Positions 8,789 to 18,145 of a DNA stretch of 47,569 bases are shown in pieces. Source of the stretch: Verrucomicrobiota bacterium (lineage in GTDB: Bacteria > Verrucomicrobiota > Verrucomicrobiia > Verrucomicrobiales > DEV007); NCBI GenBank assembly GCA_963205275.1, contig CAUJIH010000059.1:1-47569 (forward strand), in the 5' to 3' direction. Position 1 is the first letter of the stretch, and each line of letters starts with the position of its first letter. A program made the translations under genes and the position numbers. The notes beneath the pieces are model-generated. The model was given only the letters and a program-made list of their open reading frames with translations, was not told where the DNA came from and did no database searches.

Positions 8789-9628
8789 TCAAAGTTTCGG
8801 ACTCGTGCGGTTGAGCAATAAAACGGCTTCTCGGAAGCGATCTTCTGCACCGAGCAGAACGACGATGAGGCGGCGAGATGCTTGCGTCTCGAAAGTCGGA
8901 TCACCCGAGGCCGACAGGACGAGGCAGGCACCTGCTTTTCGAGTCGTCCCAGTCTTCATTCCATCAATTCCGCGAGAACCGACGAGCTCGTTCGTGTTCT
9001 GCAGAGTTACTTGAATCGCCTTTCCTCTCCGAAAAATCGTCACGACCTGAGTCTTCTCCCGACAGTAGCGATGAAAGTTCTCCAGACGGTCGGCAAAGCA
9101 CGCGAGCTTCGCGACATCCCCTGCCGTGGAGACACCCGAGCGCTCTCCTGCGTCGAGTCCGTGTGGATTAACGAAATGCGTCTGTGTCATCCCCAGTCGC
9201 TTCGCTAGATCGTTCATCCGATCCACGAAGGCAGATACTCCATTGGCAGCATTCGGTGCCAGAGCCTTTCCTACTGATTCGGCGATCACTAGGGCCGAGC
9301 GATTATCAGAGGCCATGAGGGCAGCATACAAAGCCGTATCAAGGCTAAGTTCGTCTCCCTTCAGCAAGCTCAGAGGATTCGCTCCATCCGTCATCGCTGC
9401 TTCGGGAACCTTCATCTTCCACTCCTCGGCGATCACTCCCTGAGAAGCAGCCCACTCGAGAGCGATCACCGCAGTGGCAATTTTCGTCAGGCTCGCAATC
9501 TGTCGCGGCTCATCCTCTGCTTTCGATTCAAGCACTCGCCCACTCTGCGCATCGACGACGATCAAGGACGCCGCGTGCACGACGCCCGTGATCGTCAAAA
9601 AGAATGCGAATGCCAAAAGAAATCTCAT
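8789..9628 (-). CDS. Exported D-alanyl-D-alanine carboxypeptidase family protein (S11, PBP5/6-like)
   Basis: 279 aa. Signal peptide about residues 1-19 (FLLAFAFFLTITGVVHA). Penicillin-binding triad: S46-L-T-K49 in IASLTKIATA, SDN in ALMASDNRSAL, and KTG in GIDGMKTGTTRKAG. These enzymes trim the terminal D-Ala of peptidoglycan stem peptides in the periplasm. The protein ends soon after the catalytic domain, lacking the PBP5 C-terminal beta domain and amphipathic membrane helix, so it is probably soluble. It starts 30 bp after the menH stop and is followed 76 bp later by the phosphofructokinase gene, but is not functionally tied to either. Confidence 0.9.
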   Translation of the reverse strand: MRFLLAFAFFLTITGVVHAASLIVVDAQSGRVLESKAEDEPRQIASLTKIATAVIALEWAASQGVIAEEWKMKVPEAAMTDGANPLSLLKGDELSLDTALYAALMASDNRSALVIAESVGKALAPNAANGVSAFVDRMNDLAKRLGMTQTHFVNPHGLDAGERSGVSTAGDVAKLACFADRLENFHRYCREKTQVVTIFRRGKAIQVTLQNTNELVGSRGIDGMKTGTTRKAGACLVLSASGDPTFETQASRRLIVVLLGAEDRFREAVLLLNRTSPKL

Positions 9629-9658
9629 AATCCTGATAAAATTAAATGAACTTAATTA

Positions 9659-10408
9659 TCAATCAACACCTATAAATACTGTTCGACACCACTTTTCAAT
9701 CACCTGCGACAGCAGATGAGAGTTCGATTCATTCGCATCGAGAATCCGATGTCCTTCACCCGGAAGCACGTACAACTGAACGTGTTCGAAAACATTTGCC
9801 ATTTCTCTTCCCAAGCTCAAAAAGCGAGAATCCTTCTCCCCAACAATCCATAAGACAGGGCGTCGAAAGGCAACGAGCGCTTCTCGCAGATTCTCCTGGC
9901 ACCCCAGCGACCAGTTCTCGAAGGCAGAGGCGATGTGCTCTCGGTTCGACTCTAGAGCGAGTTGTCGCTGAAATAGTGCGGGACTCGGCGGTCCGAGGAC
10001 TCCTTGCGCGTTCCAGAGAGCGAGAAACCGTTCCCATTCCCACGATCTCGCTCGGTCTGCCCAGATTTGATCAGTCGCTCTGCGTTCTCGTCGTGCTTCC
10101 GCATCCATCAATCCGGGGTGTGCAGCCAGTAGGATCGCACCGCTCCAGCGATCCGGATGCCGCGCTAAGGCGTGCAAGGCGATCCGTCCGCCCATCGAAT
10201 AGCCCGCCAGAATGGGTGCTCGGAAGTCTCGTGATAATTCTCCAGCCACAGCATCGGCCATCTCCACTAGACTGTTCCCCGTGTGATCCCAAAGATTAAG
10301 TGCTCGCCCTGCCTGGAGATCAATGCCGCTCCAGTCCTCCACACTTCCCAGATTCCCGTGAAGAGCGAAGATTCCGTCTGGTGGAAAACTATGGTGAGCA
10401 CTGCTCAT
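9659..10408 (-). CDS. menH: MenH-like alpha/beta hydrolase (SHCHC synthase)
   Basis: 249 aa from the ATG at 10408, whose ATGA overlaps the menD stop; a longer upstream reading would run inside menD and is rejected. Alpha/beta-hydrolase core: IFALHGNLGS oxyanion strand, nucleophile elbow in LAGYSMGGRIAL, later GEKDSRF with the acid and GEGHRILD with the histidine. MenH removes pyruvate from SEPHCHC to give SHCHC in menaquinone synthesis. The assignment rests on the coupled menF-menD-menH order as much as on sequence, because many hydrolases share these motifs. Cytosolic. Confidence 0.85.
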   Translation of the reverse strand: MSSAHHSFPPDGIFALHGNLGSVEDWSGIDLQAGRALNLWDHTGNSLVEMADAVAGELSRDFRAPILAGYSMGGRIALHALARHPDRWSGAILLAAHPGLMDAEARRERRATDQIWADRARSWEWERFLALWNAQGVLGPPSPALFQRQLALESNREHIASAFENWSLGCQENLREALVAFRRPVLWIVGEKDSRFLSLGREMANVFEHVQLYVLPGEGHRILDANESNSHLLSQVIEKWCRTVFIGVD

Positions 10409-12054
10409 CGCGACTGCTCCGACTCCCAGGCTCTCCAGAACTGCTCGGTGGCCGCATTGTCCGGCAATACTTCGATGACGACCGTGGGTGGCAGATCGCT
10501 CGGAAACGGCTCTCCGGCCTTCCAGGATCGATATTCGATGCCCCACATCGCAGCCCAGTGAACAAAGCGCCGAGTATGATGATTCTCAGCGATCTGTCGC
10601 TCTTTGGAAGTCAGATTCGACATCGCCGGAAGTCGCGTAAAAATACGTCCTCCCTCGTTGTTGATCACAACAATTCGACGATTCCCGCATTTGAGCTGAT
10701 CGAGGAAACTCGGAGCGTTCAGATCATAAAAAGCCGTTAGGTCTCCAAAGATCCCCCATGCTTCTTCTTCTCCTTCAGAAAGGCCCAGGAAAGTCGCGAT
10801 TTGTCCGTCAATACCATTTGCGCCGCGACTGGCAAAACAGCGAGGATGAGGAGGATGATCCACTGCCGAGAGGTTCCACTCGCGGATCGGCAGGCTATTC
10901 CCGAGGAAAATCAAAGCATCTTGGGGAATCCTCCGAGATAGCTCTCGCACGAGCGCTGGCTCGGAGTCCGGATGCGAGGAGAAAATCCCTTCTGTATCAG
11001 GATTCCTTTCTCCTGTCCTTTCTCCTATCGACTGGCCGTATTCTCGATTCAAGCGATCAATATCAGAGAATACAAAATCTGGCAGATCTTCGAGTACCGT
11101 CAGGATCGAATCTCGTGCGAGTCCGGTAAAGGGACGATGAGAAATCGATAGAATCCAGGTATTCTCCGCTTTGCCTCCGGCTTCTAGATCACGCCACAGG
11201 CGCAGACTGGGAACGCCTCCAATGCGGATCAGACGCTGAGGCACCTTCGGCTCACCCCGGATCAGGCGATCTAGAAAATTCGGATCCTCACGCAGTCCAC
11301 TCGTCGCTTCGGCCCAGAGCGGAATTTTCAATGAGGTAACGAACGCGCTGACTGTCTCGCGCCAAGATTCCGGCAGCTCTCCCAGCACGATGAGCGAGTC
11401 TTCCCCGTTCCCACAGAACACGGAAAGGCTTTTCCAGAAGTCTGGCGCATTCTTTAAACCCTCTACCTCCTGAGCCGAACTTGTGGGAATCCTCTCTCGC
11501 TCCCAGTTCGACACCCTATCCTCGCGCTGAGGCTCTTCCAAACAGATATTGAGATGGAGCGGTGAGCGACGATTCCAGCCGTCTCGTCTCAGATTCTTCA
11601 AATCGTCTGGAGTCGCCAGATCGTGAGTCTGCGCATACACTCCGAAAATTCCGCTCTGTTCAATCGCTTGCGGAGCACCGCTGCCGCGATAGGAGCGCGG
11701 CCGATCAGCGCTGACCACGATCAGCGGAATTCCGCTGTAATAGGCTTCAATCACGGACGGAAGCAGCTCGCCCACCGCTGTCCCCGATGTGGTCACGATC
11801 GCAGCAGGTCGTCCCTCTTTTTTTGCGATTCCAAGGGCGAAAAAAGAGGCGGTACGCTCGTCGAAATGATGATAGACACGCCAGGGACTGATCTTTTCTC
11901 CCCCCAATATCGATGCCACGAGAGGCGCATTCCGCGCTCCAGCGCAAATCACGACCGCGTGGGTGTCGAGACCCGCCAGTAGTCCGAGCACTTGAGCGGA
12001 CAGGCGAGCATTCGGAGTTATGTCCTCATCCACTGACATCTGATGATCATACAC
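10405..12054 (-). CDS. menD: SEPHCHC synthase MenD
   Basis: 549 aa thiamine-diphosphate enzyme joining isochorismate and 2-oxoglutarate, the first committed step of menaquinone synthesis. N-terminal pyrimidine-binding domain: ICAGARNAPLVASI, TTSGTAVGELLPSVIEAYYS, IPLIVVSADRPRSYRGSGA. C-terminal ThDP-binding part: IFLGNSLPIREWN, ASRGANGIDGQIATFLGLSE, FGDLTAFYDLNA and the metal-binding VVINNEGGRIF. MenD proteins commonly carry PGSR where this one has AGAR. The start at 12054 overlaps menF by 8 bp; a Met six codons later is an alternative. It sits between menF and menH, indicating translational coupling. Confidence 0.95.
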   Translation of the reverse strand: MYDHQMSVDEDITPNARLSAQVLGLLAGLDTHAVVICAGARNAPLVASILGGEKISPWRVYHHFDERTASFFALGIAKKEGRPAAIVTTSGTAVGELLPSVIEAYYSGIPLIVVSADRPRSYRGSGAPQAIEQSGIFGVYAQTHDLATPDDLKNLRRDGWNRRSPLHLNICLEEPQREDRVSNWERERIPTSSAQEVEGLKNAPDFWKSLSVFCGNGEDSLIVLGELPESWRETVSAFVTSLKIPLWAEATSGLREDPNFLDRLIRGEPKVPQRLIRIGGVPSLRLWRDLEAGGKAENTWILSISHRPFTGLARDSILTVLEDLPDFVFSDIDRLNREYGQSIGERTGERNPDTEGIFSSHPDSEPALVRELSRRIPQDALIFLGNSLPIREWNLSAVDHPPHPRCFASRGANGIDGQIATFLGLSEGEEEAWGIFGDLTAFYDLNAPSFLDQLKCGNRRIVVINNEGGRIFTRLPAMSNLTSKERQIAENHHTRRFVHWAAMWGIEYRSWKAGEPFPSDLPPTVVIEVLPDNAATEQFWRAWESEQSR

Positions 12055-13069
12055 CTAAAAGCGATTTTACAGAATTCCTTTTCAGTGCCAGTTCTCGCCA
12101 TTCCCGATCAAATCGGCTGCCTTCCACCAATCCGACGCCACTGGGCAGAGAGACCTCACGTCCGCACCAAGATACGTTACGGATCGCGACGATCGCCGTG
12201 AATCGGCCCTGGTGATAAGCTCCGAAGGGAGCGCCAAACTCGGCGGGCACGCGGAGTCGATGGCGGTATTCCAGCAACTGGCGAAGCGCCCCCTCGCCTC
12301 GAGGACTTGCGCCTAGAGCGGGCGTCGGATGGAGTTTCCGGATGAGCTGATCGTAGTCCGGTGCTCCATTCAGACGAACCCGCAGACGAGTAAGAAAGTG
12401 GACGATAGACCCGAGATCCAGAACCTCACGCTCCCCGCGCTCAACCGTCCCTATGGGTGAGAGCAACTCCTCCAGATAATCAGCTACGACTTCGTGTTCC
12501 CGAATCTCTTTCGGATCAGATGGAAATGCTCCCATCTCATGGCGTGGAGCTGTACTCGCCAGTGCCATCGTCTCCAGCACCCCATCTCGAACAGAAAATA
12601 GCAGCTCCGGAGTGGCTCCGATAATCCCACGCTCTCCTTCTCGCCAGCCGTACGCTCGCAGAGACTCGGGAGCGGCACCGACCGCCTTCACCAGCGCTGC
12701 GGGCTCCCCACGATGAAGCACGCCCCGCTCCGTCAACACTGGCACGGATTTCTTCAGACGCCCCTCGCGAATGCGAGTCAGGATTTCATCAAACACCGTG
12801 CGGACATCGTCATCTCCCAAGCCCGCCCACGCAATCTCTGGCAGAGCGGTCGAACCGTTCGCAGGAAGTAGGCAGCCTAGGTCATCAGTCTCGAAAACCC
12901 GCGAGGGCAGAATCCAAGGGGTCGTCGAACTGAGTTCAAAGTCGTTTCGATAAAACAGGCTCGACCCATCTCCCGGCGGCGACGCGAGCATACGAAACGG
13001 CCCCGAGCCACATAAATAATGCCTCGGGTGCAGTTGAATAAAAATGAAATCTTCCGCACTTCCGCTCAT
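12047..13069 (-). CDS. menF: Isochorismate synthase (chorismate-binding, MenF type)
   Basis: 340 aa chorismate-utilising enzyme, shorter than the roughly 430-residue E. coli MenF; the missing part is in the variable N-terminal half. Conserved C-terminal blocks are present: GIIGATPELLFSVRDGVLET, MALASTAPR, VHFLTRLRVRL, LHPTPALGASPRGEGA, FGAYHQGRFTAIVAIRNVSW and SGVGLVEGSRFDREWREL. The PTPALGASPR and GVGLVEGS segments, and the adjoining menD and menH, favour isochorismate synthase over anthranilate or aminodeoxychorismate synthase. First gene of the men cluster; the 206-bp divergent gap to the nuclease gene should hold its promoter, though I see no convincing -35/-10 pair. Confidence 0.9.
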   Translation of the reverse strand: MSGSAEDFIFIQLHPRHYLCGSGPFRMLASPPGDGSSLFYRNDFELSSTTPWILPSRVFETDDLGCLLPANGSTALPEIAWAGLGDDDVRTVFDEILTRIREGRLKKSVPVLTERGVLHRGEPAALVKAVGAAPESLRAYGWREGERGIIGATPELLFSVRDGVLETMALASTAPRHEMGAFPSDPKEIREHEVVADYLEELLSPIGTVERGEREVLDLGSIVHFLTRLRVRLNGAPDYDQLIRKLHPTPALGASPRGEGALRQLLEYRHRLRVPAEFGAPFGAYHQGRFTAIVAIRNVSWCGREVSLPSGVGLVEGSRFDREWRELALKRNSVKSLLGV

Positions 13070-13275
13070 GAGAGCCTATTCCCCTTCTCTACCTGCGGAT
13101 GGCCTCTCATGCAACTGAGAGAGATTGCAATTTCTACCTCCATCGCTAAGTTTTCTCTGGTGGTTTCATGTGACATTTGTTGAATCCTGAGCTACTAACC
13201 CCCTCACTTAGCCCTGTTCAATCGCCGATCCAACAGGGTTGAATTCTGAAAATCCGCTGCTCACTTTTCTCCCCA

Positions 13276-14526
13276 ATGTTCCGCTTTTTGCACACTGCTG
13301 ACCTGCATCTCGACAGCCCGCTGCGGGGGCTGGCTGCTCGGGTGGTTGTAGGGTCACAAGTTCTACTCGGAGCCAGTCGCAAAGCGTTCGAGAATCTCAT
13401 CAGCCTCGCCATTTCAGAGAAAGTAGATTTTCTTGTCATCGCGGGCGATGTCTATGATGGCGACTGGAAAGGATACGAGACAGGGTTGTTCTTCGTGCGA
13501 GGCATGGCGCGTCTTTTGCGGGCCGGAATTCCCGTATACCTCATCTCTGGGAATCACGATGCGGCCTCTGTCATTACAAAAACGCTGGCTCTCCCGGAAA
13601 ATGTGAGCGTTTTCTCTAGTCGATCCCCCAGCACGCATACGCTGGATCGCTGGCCCGTCGCCATCCACGGGATGAGCTTCCCCAGGCGAGCGGTCGATGA
13701 AAACCTAGTCCCAAAATACCCGGCCCTCGTGGATGGAAAATTCAATATCGGCCTGCTTCATACCAGTCTGGCCGGACGCGAGGGACACGACACCTACGCG
13801 CCTTGCAGCGTGGACGACCTAGTGGGCAAGGGCTACCACTATTGGGCGCTCGGCCACATCCACCAGCCCGAGATCGTCCATGAGGCTCCTTGGATCGTCT
13901 ATCCCGGCAATATCCAGGGTCGCCACAGCCGCGAGACTGGCCCGCGAGGCTGTCGCATCGTGACTGTGGACGACGATCTCGCGGTCACCGACTGCGCCTG
14001 GCACTCGCTCGACATCGCGCGCTGGGAGGTGCTGACGATTGACGCTGCTGGCCTAGACGCACACGAGGCTCTCTATGATCGCATTCGCTCTTCTGTGAGC
14101 AAGGCGATCAGCGAAGCCGATGAGCGGCTCCTCGCTCTGCGTCTCGTCATCAGTGGAGTAACGGCGCTGCATGGGGCGTTGCTGAGCCATCAGGATCAGT
14201 TTGAAGCCGAGGTTCAGGCCATCCTAGAGAGCTTCGGGGGTGATCTAGTATGGTTGGAGAAAATTCGACTCAAGACGCGTCCTCTCATCGACTTGAAGGA
14301 ACTCGCCGAAAGCGACGAACTGACACGCATCGTTCTGGAGGCGCAATTTGCGAATTCTTCCGCCCTATCTGATTCAGAAGCGATTGCGGCATTGCTCAAA
14401 GTGCTTCCTCCCCCCCTTTGCTCCGATCTGCAGGAAGACTGGAATGGGAGTGCCCAGACTGCGATCTACGAGGATGCTCAGGCGATCATTCTGGATCGAC
14501 TCCGCACGAAAGGAGGAGAATCATGA
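13276..14526 (+). CDS. SbcD/YhaO-like DNA repair exonuclease (metallophosphoesterase)
   Basis: 416 aa calcineurin-like phosphoesterase. Metal-binding motifs in order: HTADLHLDSPLRG (near residue 7), VIAGDVYDGDWKG (about 55), LISGNHDAAS (about 92), a His in IGLLHTSLAGREGH, and WALGHIHQPEIVH (about 190). The GDVYDGDWK form and a 416-aa length match the YhaO branch rather than classical SbcD. The C-terminal half (about 250-416) is a capping/ATPase-binding region. Its stop overlaps the start of the SMC-like ATPase gene by ATGA, showing tight coupling; the two likely form a Mre11-Rad50-like complex acting on DNA ends. Confidence 0.9.
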   Translation: MFRFLHTADLHLDSPLRGLAARVVVGSQVLLGASRKAFENLISLAISEKVDFLVIAGDVYDGDWKGYETGLFFVRGMARLLRAGIPVYLISGNHDAASVITKTLALPENVSVFSSRSPSTHTLDRWPVAIHGMSFPRRAVDENLVPKYPALVDGKFNIGLLHTSLAGREGHDTYAPCSVDDLVGKGYHYWALGHIHQPEIVHEAPWIVYPGNIQGRHSRETGPRGCRIVTVDDDLAVTDCAWHSLDIARWEVLTIDAAGLDAHEALYDRIRSSVSKAISEADERLLALRLVISGVTALHGALLSHQDQFEAEVQAILESFGGDLVWLEKIRLKTRPLIDLKELAESDELTRIVLEAQFANSSALSDSEAIAALLKVLPPPLCSDLQEDWNGSAQTAIYEDAQAIILDRLRTKGGES

Positions 14527-17500
14527 GATTTCATCGTCTCCACATCCCCGCCTACGGAAAGTTCACGGACTTCTCCATTTCCTTTCCCAAAGGCGAGAGC
14601 GATTTCCAGCTCATCTACGGGCCGAATGAGGCAGGAAAAAGCACTCTCCTCCAGGCGATTCACGACTTTCTTTTTGGAATCCATTCTCGCAGCACTGCGA
14701 ACTTCCTTCACGATTACAACGAACTCCGAATCGAGGCCGAACTGGAGGATGCCACGGGGCAGAGCTATACTTTCCGACGGCGCAAGGGGAACAAAGATAC
14801 CCTGCTCGATACGTCCGAGTCGCCGGTTCCTGAACTCCTTCTGAGCGAGATCCTCGGGGGCGTCAGCGAATCCTACTTCACCAGCATGTTCGGCATGGGA
14901 TCGGACGAATTGCGTGCGGGAGCCAACGATCTGCTGAGCGGCAAAGGCGATCTGGGGGGAGCACTGTTCTCCGCTCGGCTCGGCGGGACTCCGGTGGACC
15001 GGGTGATCGAAGCACTTAAAACCGAAGCAGATGCCTTGTTTTCTGGACGCAGTCGAGGTAGAATCCGCGAGGCGATTAAGCGATATAACGAGCACCAGAA
15101 AGCGAAAAAGGGGGCGTTAATCGATCCGGAGAAATGGAGGCAAGTGGAGCAAGACCTCGCCGAAGAAACCCGGCAACTAGACGCGCTCAAGACCGAGATT
15201 CGGATCAAGCAGCGCCAACGAAACTGGCTCGAGCTCTGTCGCAGTGCCCGCTCTCTGGTGAGTGAGTGGAAAGATTCCACTAGCCAACTGACAGAACTCG
15301 CTCATCTGCCAGATCTGGCATCAGGTTTCACGGCGGAAACGCGCGAGACACAGAAGAATCTGATCGCCACCGAGCGAGAGCTTCAACAGATCGAATCCCA
15401 TTTGAGCCGCCTGCAGGAAGAGAGTTCCACTCTCGTTCTGCGACCCGAGATCCTTGAAGCGCAGGCACGGATCAGCGATCTCCACGCTCGGCTGGGTGGC
15501 TACCAGAAGGACTTGCAGGAAAGTCAAAAGCTGACAACTCAGACAGAGTTACAGAGGAAAGAAATTCAGTTGCGGTGTGGCGAACTCGACCTTCATGTCC
15601 CGCTGGAGGAACTTGAATCCGCGAAGCTTTCCCACGCTCAATTTCTCGAAACCACTCGTCTAGCCGGTGATTTCGAAGCGGCGCAGAAGGCGGTCGGAGA
15701 CTTGGAGGCGAAGATCGAGAAAGCACGAGGCGATCTCAAGCGGCTCGCAGAGAGCAGCCCCGAATCTGACCCGGCACGACTGGACCGATTGAAGTGGCTT
15801 CTCGATCTGGCAACTGAGAAAAAGGGGATCGCCACGAATCTGCCGGAAATGGAGTCTGAGCTAAAGTCGCTCGAACGAAAAGTCCGCAGTGGACAGGCCC
15901 GGCTTTCGGATGCTCCAGAAAGTCCCGAGGCCACCAGTCTGCTTCCCGTGCCGGAAAAGGCGAGGATTCAGGAGTTTCAAAAGCAGTTTGACGATCTGAA
16001 TCACCAGAAAACGGGAATCGAACTCACCATCACCGAACTCCGCAAGGAAATCCGTGCGGTCGAGGTCGCGCTCGAAACGATCGACCGTCAGGGAGAAATT
16101 CCGACGCTCGAGGACCTCGACGCCAGTCGTCAGAGACGAGACGCGCTCTGGCATAGGGTTCTGGACGCTTGGAAACAGCGGGAAGAGAACATTGCCACCG
16201 AGGAAGGAATGCCGCTCGACACCGCCTATCCCGCCTCCGTCGATGCTGCCGATGAGATCGCAGACCGGCTCCGAAGTCATGCGAACCTAGTGGCGCAAAA
16301 AGAAGAATCGCTGAGCAAGCGGAGCTTCTCGCAGCAAAAGCTCGAAGACGAGAACCAGCGGCTCGCTCAAGTCGCCGAGCAAATTCAAGCGCTCGAAAAA
16401 TCTTGGCGCGAAGCCTGGCAGACTTGCCATCTCACACCCTCCTCGGCCGCTGCCATGATCGAATGGCGCGAGAACTGGGAAGAATTCTGCCGCGATTGGG
16501 AGGCGCTCCAGAATCAGCGGGATCGCCTGGAGAGTCAGCGAGCAGAAGTCCAAGGAATCTCGAAAGACCTCGCCGAAGCACTCGGCAGTCAGAGCGAAGA
16601 TTTTTCCCTACTCCTGAGCGAAGCCCAGCACCTGCGCAAGCAGCTCGACGAGGCCCGAACTCGAGAAAACACTCGCCTCGACAGACTGAAAGAGAAGGAA
16701 TTCGAACTCGAAGAAAGCCAGAAGCATCTTCCAGAAAAGAAAGCCGCTTTCGAAACGGCGAAAGCCGAATGGCAATCTCAGGCGCAACGCTGTTCCCTCC
16801 CGCCGGAGATCGCTCCCTCCAGCAGTATCGAGATATTGCAGGCGCGAAAGGAGCTGTTCATTGCGCATAAGGCTTGGCGCGAGAATCTCTCGAAGCTCGA
16901 GGAGCTTCGGAAAAATATCGCTTCATACCAGCAAGAGGGAATCCATCTCGCGCATTCCCTCTTGGGGATGGACGAGACGGAAATTCTGCTTTGCGAAAAC
17001 GCCCTCTCCACCGCTCTGAACGCAGCCAAACAATCGGAAACAGATCGACAAAACTACGAAAGGCAAATCCGGGATTACCGCTTCCAGCTCGAAGAAATCA
17101 AACGCAGGAGAGAACACATCAAAACCGATCTCGACAGGCAGTACGCCGCCGCCGGACTCTCCGCTGACGATGCCCTCGATTCGGCTCTGGTGGAGCAGAG
17201 ACTGATCGATCTCAACCGGCGGGAGACACTCACCGAGCAAGAGAGAAATCTCCGCAGCCATCTGTCCGCCATGACGGATGGAGTTCCCTTCGCTGAATTT
17301 ATCGAGCGCTTTCAGGCGGAGGAGCTTATCGACTTGGATGAGGAGTTGGGAAAACTCGACGAAGAGTTAGACGAGCTCGATGCTCGACGCAACGAAGTCC
17401 AAGGCAGAATCATTGTCTTAGATGGTGACAAGAAAGCGTTCGAGAACGCTCAGGATAACGCCGCTCGGGAGGAGCAGAATGCAGACTTCGCGCTTTCCTC

Positions 17501-18008
17501 CGTTCGCAACGATGCCGAGCGCTACATCCGTCTGCAAGTCGCCATCACCATGCTGCACAACCAGATCGACACTTTCCGCGAACAGAATCAGGGGCCCTTC
17601 ATGGAAAAAGCCAGTTTTTGGTTCTCCGAGATTACGGGAGGAGCCTTTGCTGGAATCAAACCCAGTTACAAAGACGGTGACGACCCTGTCATCGTGGGAA
17701 TCCGGGCTGACCAGGTGAAGGGGAAAGGCGTGGACATTCCGGCCATGAGCGAAGGCACGCGAGATCAGCTCTACTTGGCCCTCCGCTTTGCCGGTCTGGA
17801 GATGCACCTAGAGAGACATGCGCCTGTCCCTATGATACTCGACGATCTCCTCGTCCACTTTGACGACCAGCGTTCCATCCACGCTCTGCGGGCACTTTCC
17901 AGATTGGCACGGAAATCGCAGGTACTGCTGTTCACTCACCATCGCCATATCGCGGACCTTGCTAGGGATAAACTCGGTGCTAAGGATTTCCATATGGCTG
18001 AGATCTGA
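14523..18008 (+). CDS. YhaN-like SMC/Rad50-type ATPase
   Basis: 1161 aa from the ATG overlapping the nuclease stop; MRFHRLHIPAYGKF is the usual first strand. Walker A GPNEAGKST at residues 33-41; long coiled coils from about 200 to 1000 rich in Glu, Lys, Gln and Leu; signature AMSEGTRDQLYLALRFAG and Walker B PMILDDLLVHFDDQ near the C-terminus, then the switch His in LLFTHHRHIAD. The centre has WQTCHLTPSSAAAMIEWREN, typical of the YhaN/AAA_27 type, and I see no CxxC zinc hook as in SbcC/Rad50. It probably powers the adjacent nuclease in DNA end processing. Confidence 0.9.
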   Translation: MRFHRLHIPAYGKFTDFSISFPKGESDFQLIYGPNEAGKSTLLQAIHDFLFGIHSRSTANFLHDYNELRIEAELEDATGQSYTFRRRKGNKDTLLDTSESPVPELLLSEILGGVSESYFTSMFGMGSDELRAGANDLLSGKGDLGGALFSARLGGTPVDRVIEALKTEADALFSGRSRGRIREAIKRYNEHQKAKKGALIDPEKWRQVEQDLAEETRQLDALKTEIRIKQRQRNWLELCRSARSLVSEWKDSTSQLTELAHLPDLASGFTAETRETQKNLIATERELQQIESHLSRLQEESSTLVLRPEILEAQARISDLHARLGGYQKDLQESQKLTTQTELQRKEIQLRCGELDLHVPLEELESAKLSHAQFLETTRLAGDFEAAQKAVGDLEAKIEKARGDLKRLAESSPESDPARLDRLKWLLDLATEKKGIATNLPEMESELKSLERKVRSGQARLSDAPESPEATSLLPVPEKARIQEFQKQFDDLNHQKTGIELTITELRKEIRAVEVALETIDRQGEIPTLEDLDASRQRRDALWHRVLDAWKQREENIATEEGMPLDTAYPASVDAADEIADRLRSHANLVAQKEESLSKRSFSQQKLEDENQRLAQVAEQIQALEKSWREAWQTCHLTPSSAAAMIEWRENWEEFCRDWEALQNQRDRLESQRAEVQGISKDLAEALGSQSEDFSLLLSEAQHLRKQLDEARTRENTRLDRLKEKEFELEESQKHLPEKKAAFETAKAEWQSQAQRCSLPPEIAPSSSIEILQARKELFIAHKAWRENLSKLEELRKNIASYQQEGIHLAHSLLGMDETEILLCENALSTALNAAKQSETDRQNYERQIRDYRFQLEEIKRRREHIKTDLDRQYAAAGLSADDALDSALVEQRLIDLNRRETLTEQERNLRSHLSAMTDGVPFAEFIERFQAEELIDLDEELGKLDEELDELDARRNEVQGRIIVLDGDKKAFENAQDNAAREEQNADFALSSVRNDAERYIRLQVAITMLHNQIDTFREQNQGPFMEKASFWFSEITGGAFAGIKPSYKDGDDPVIVGIRADQVKGKGVDIPAMSEGTRDQLYLALRFAGLEMHLERHAPVPMILDDLLVHFDDQRSIHALRALSRLARKSQVLLFTHHRHIADLARDKLGAKDFHMAEI

Positions 18009-18145
18009 TTTTACCATCCCCATCCTTCGTCATCTCCTACTCTCTTTAGAGCCAGTTTACTCTGAGTCGTCTCCTTAATTTTTCTCACGAGATTGCGCGT
18101 TACGCTTCCGCTTGCACACTCCTGACACAAGCTGCATTCTCTCCC

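Noticed and set aside
14478..17029. Several long minus-strand frames opposite the SMC-like ATPase gene
   Set aside because: They are antisense to a clearly coding, conserved gene and their translations are Arg/Ser-rich shadows.
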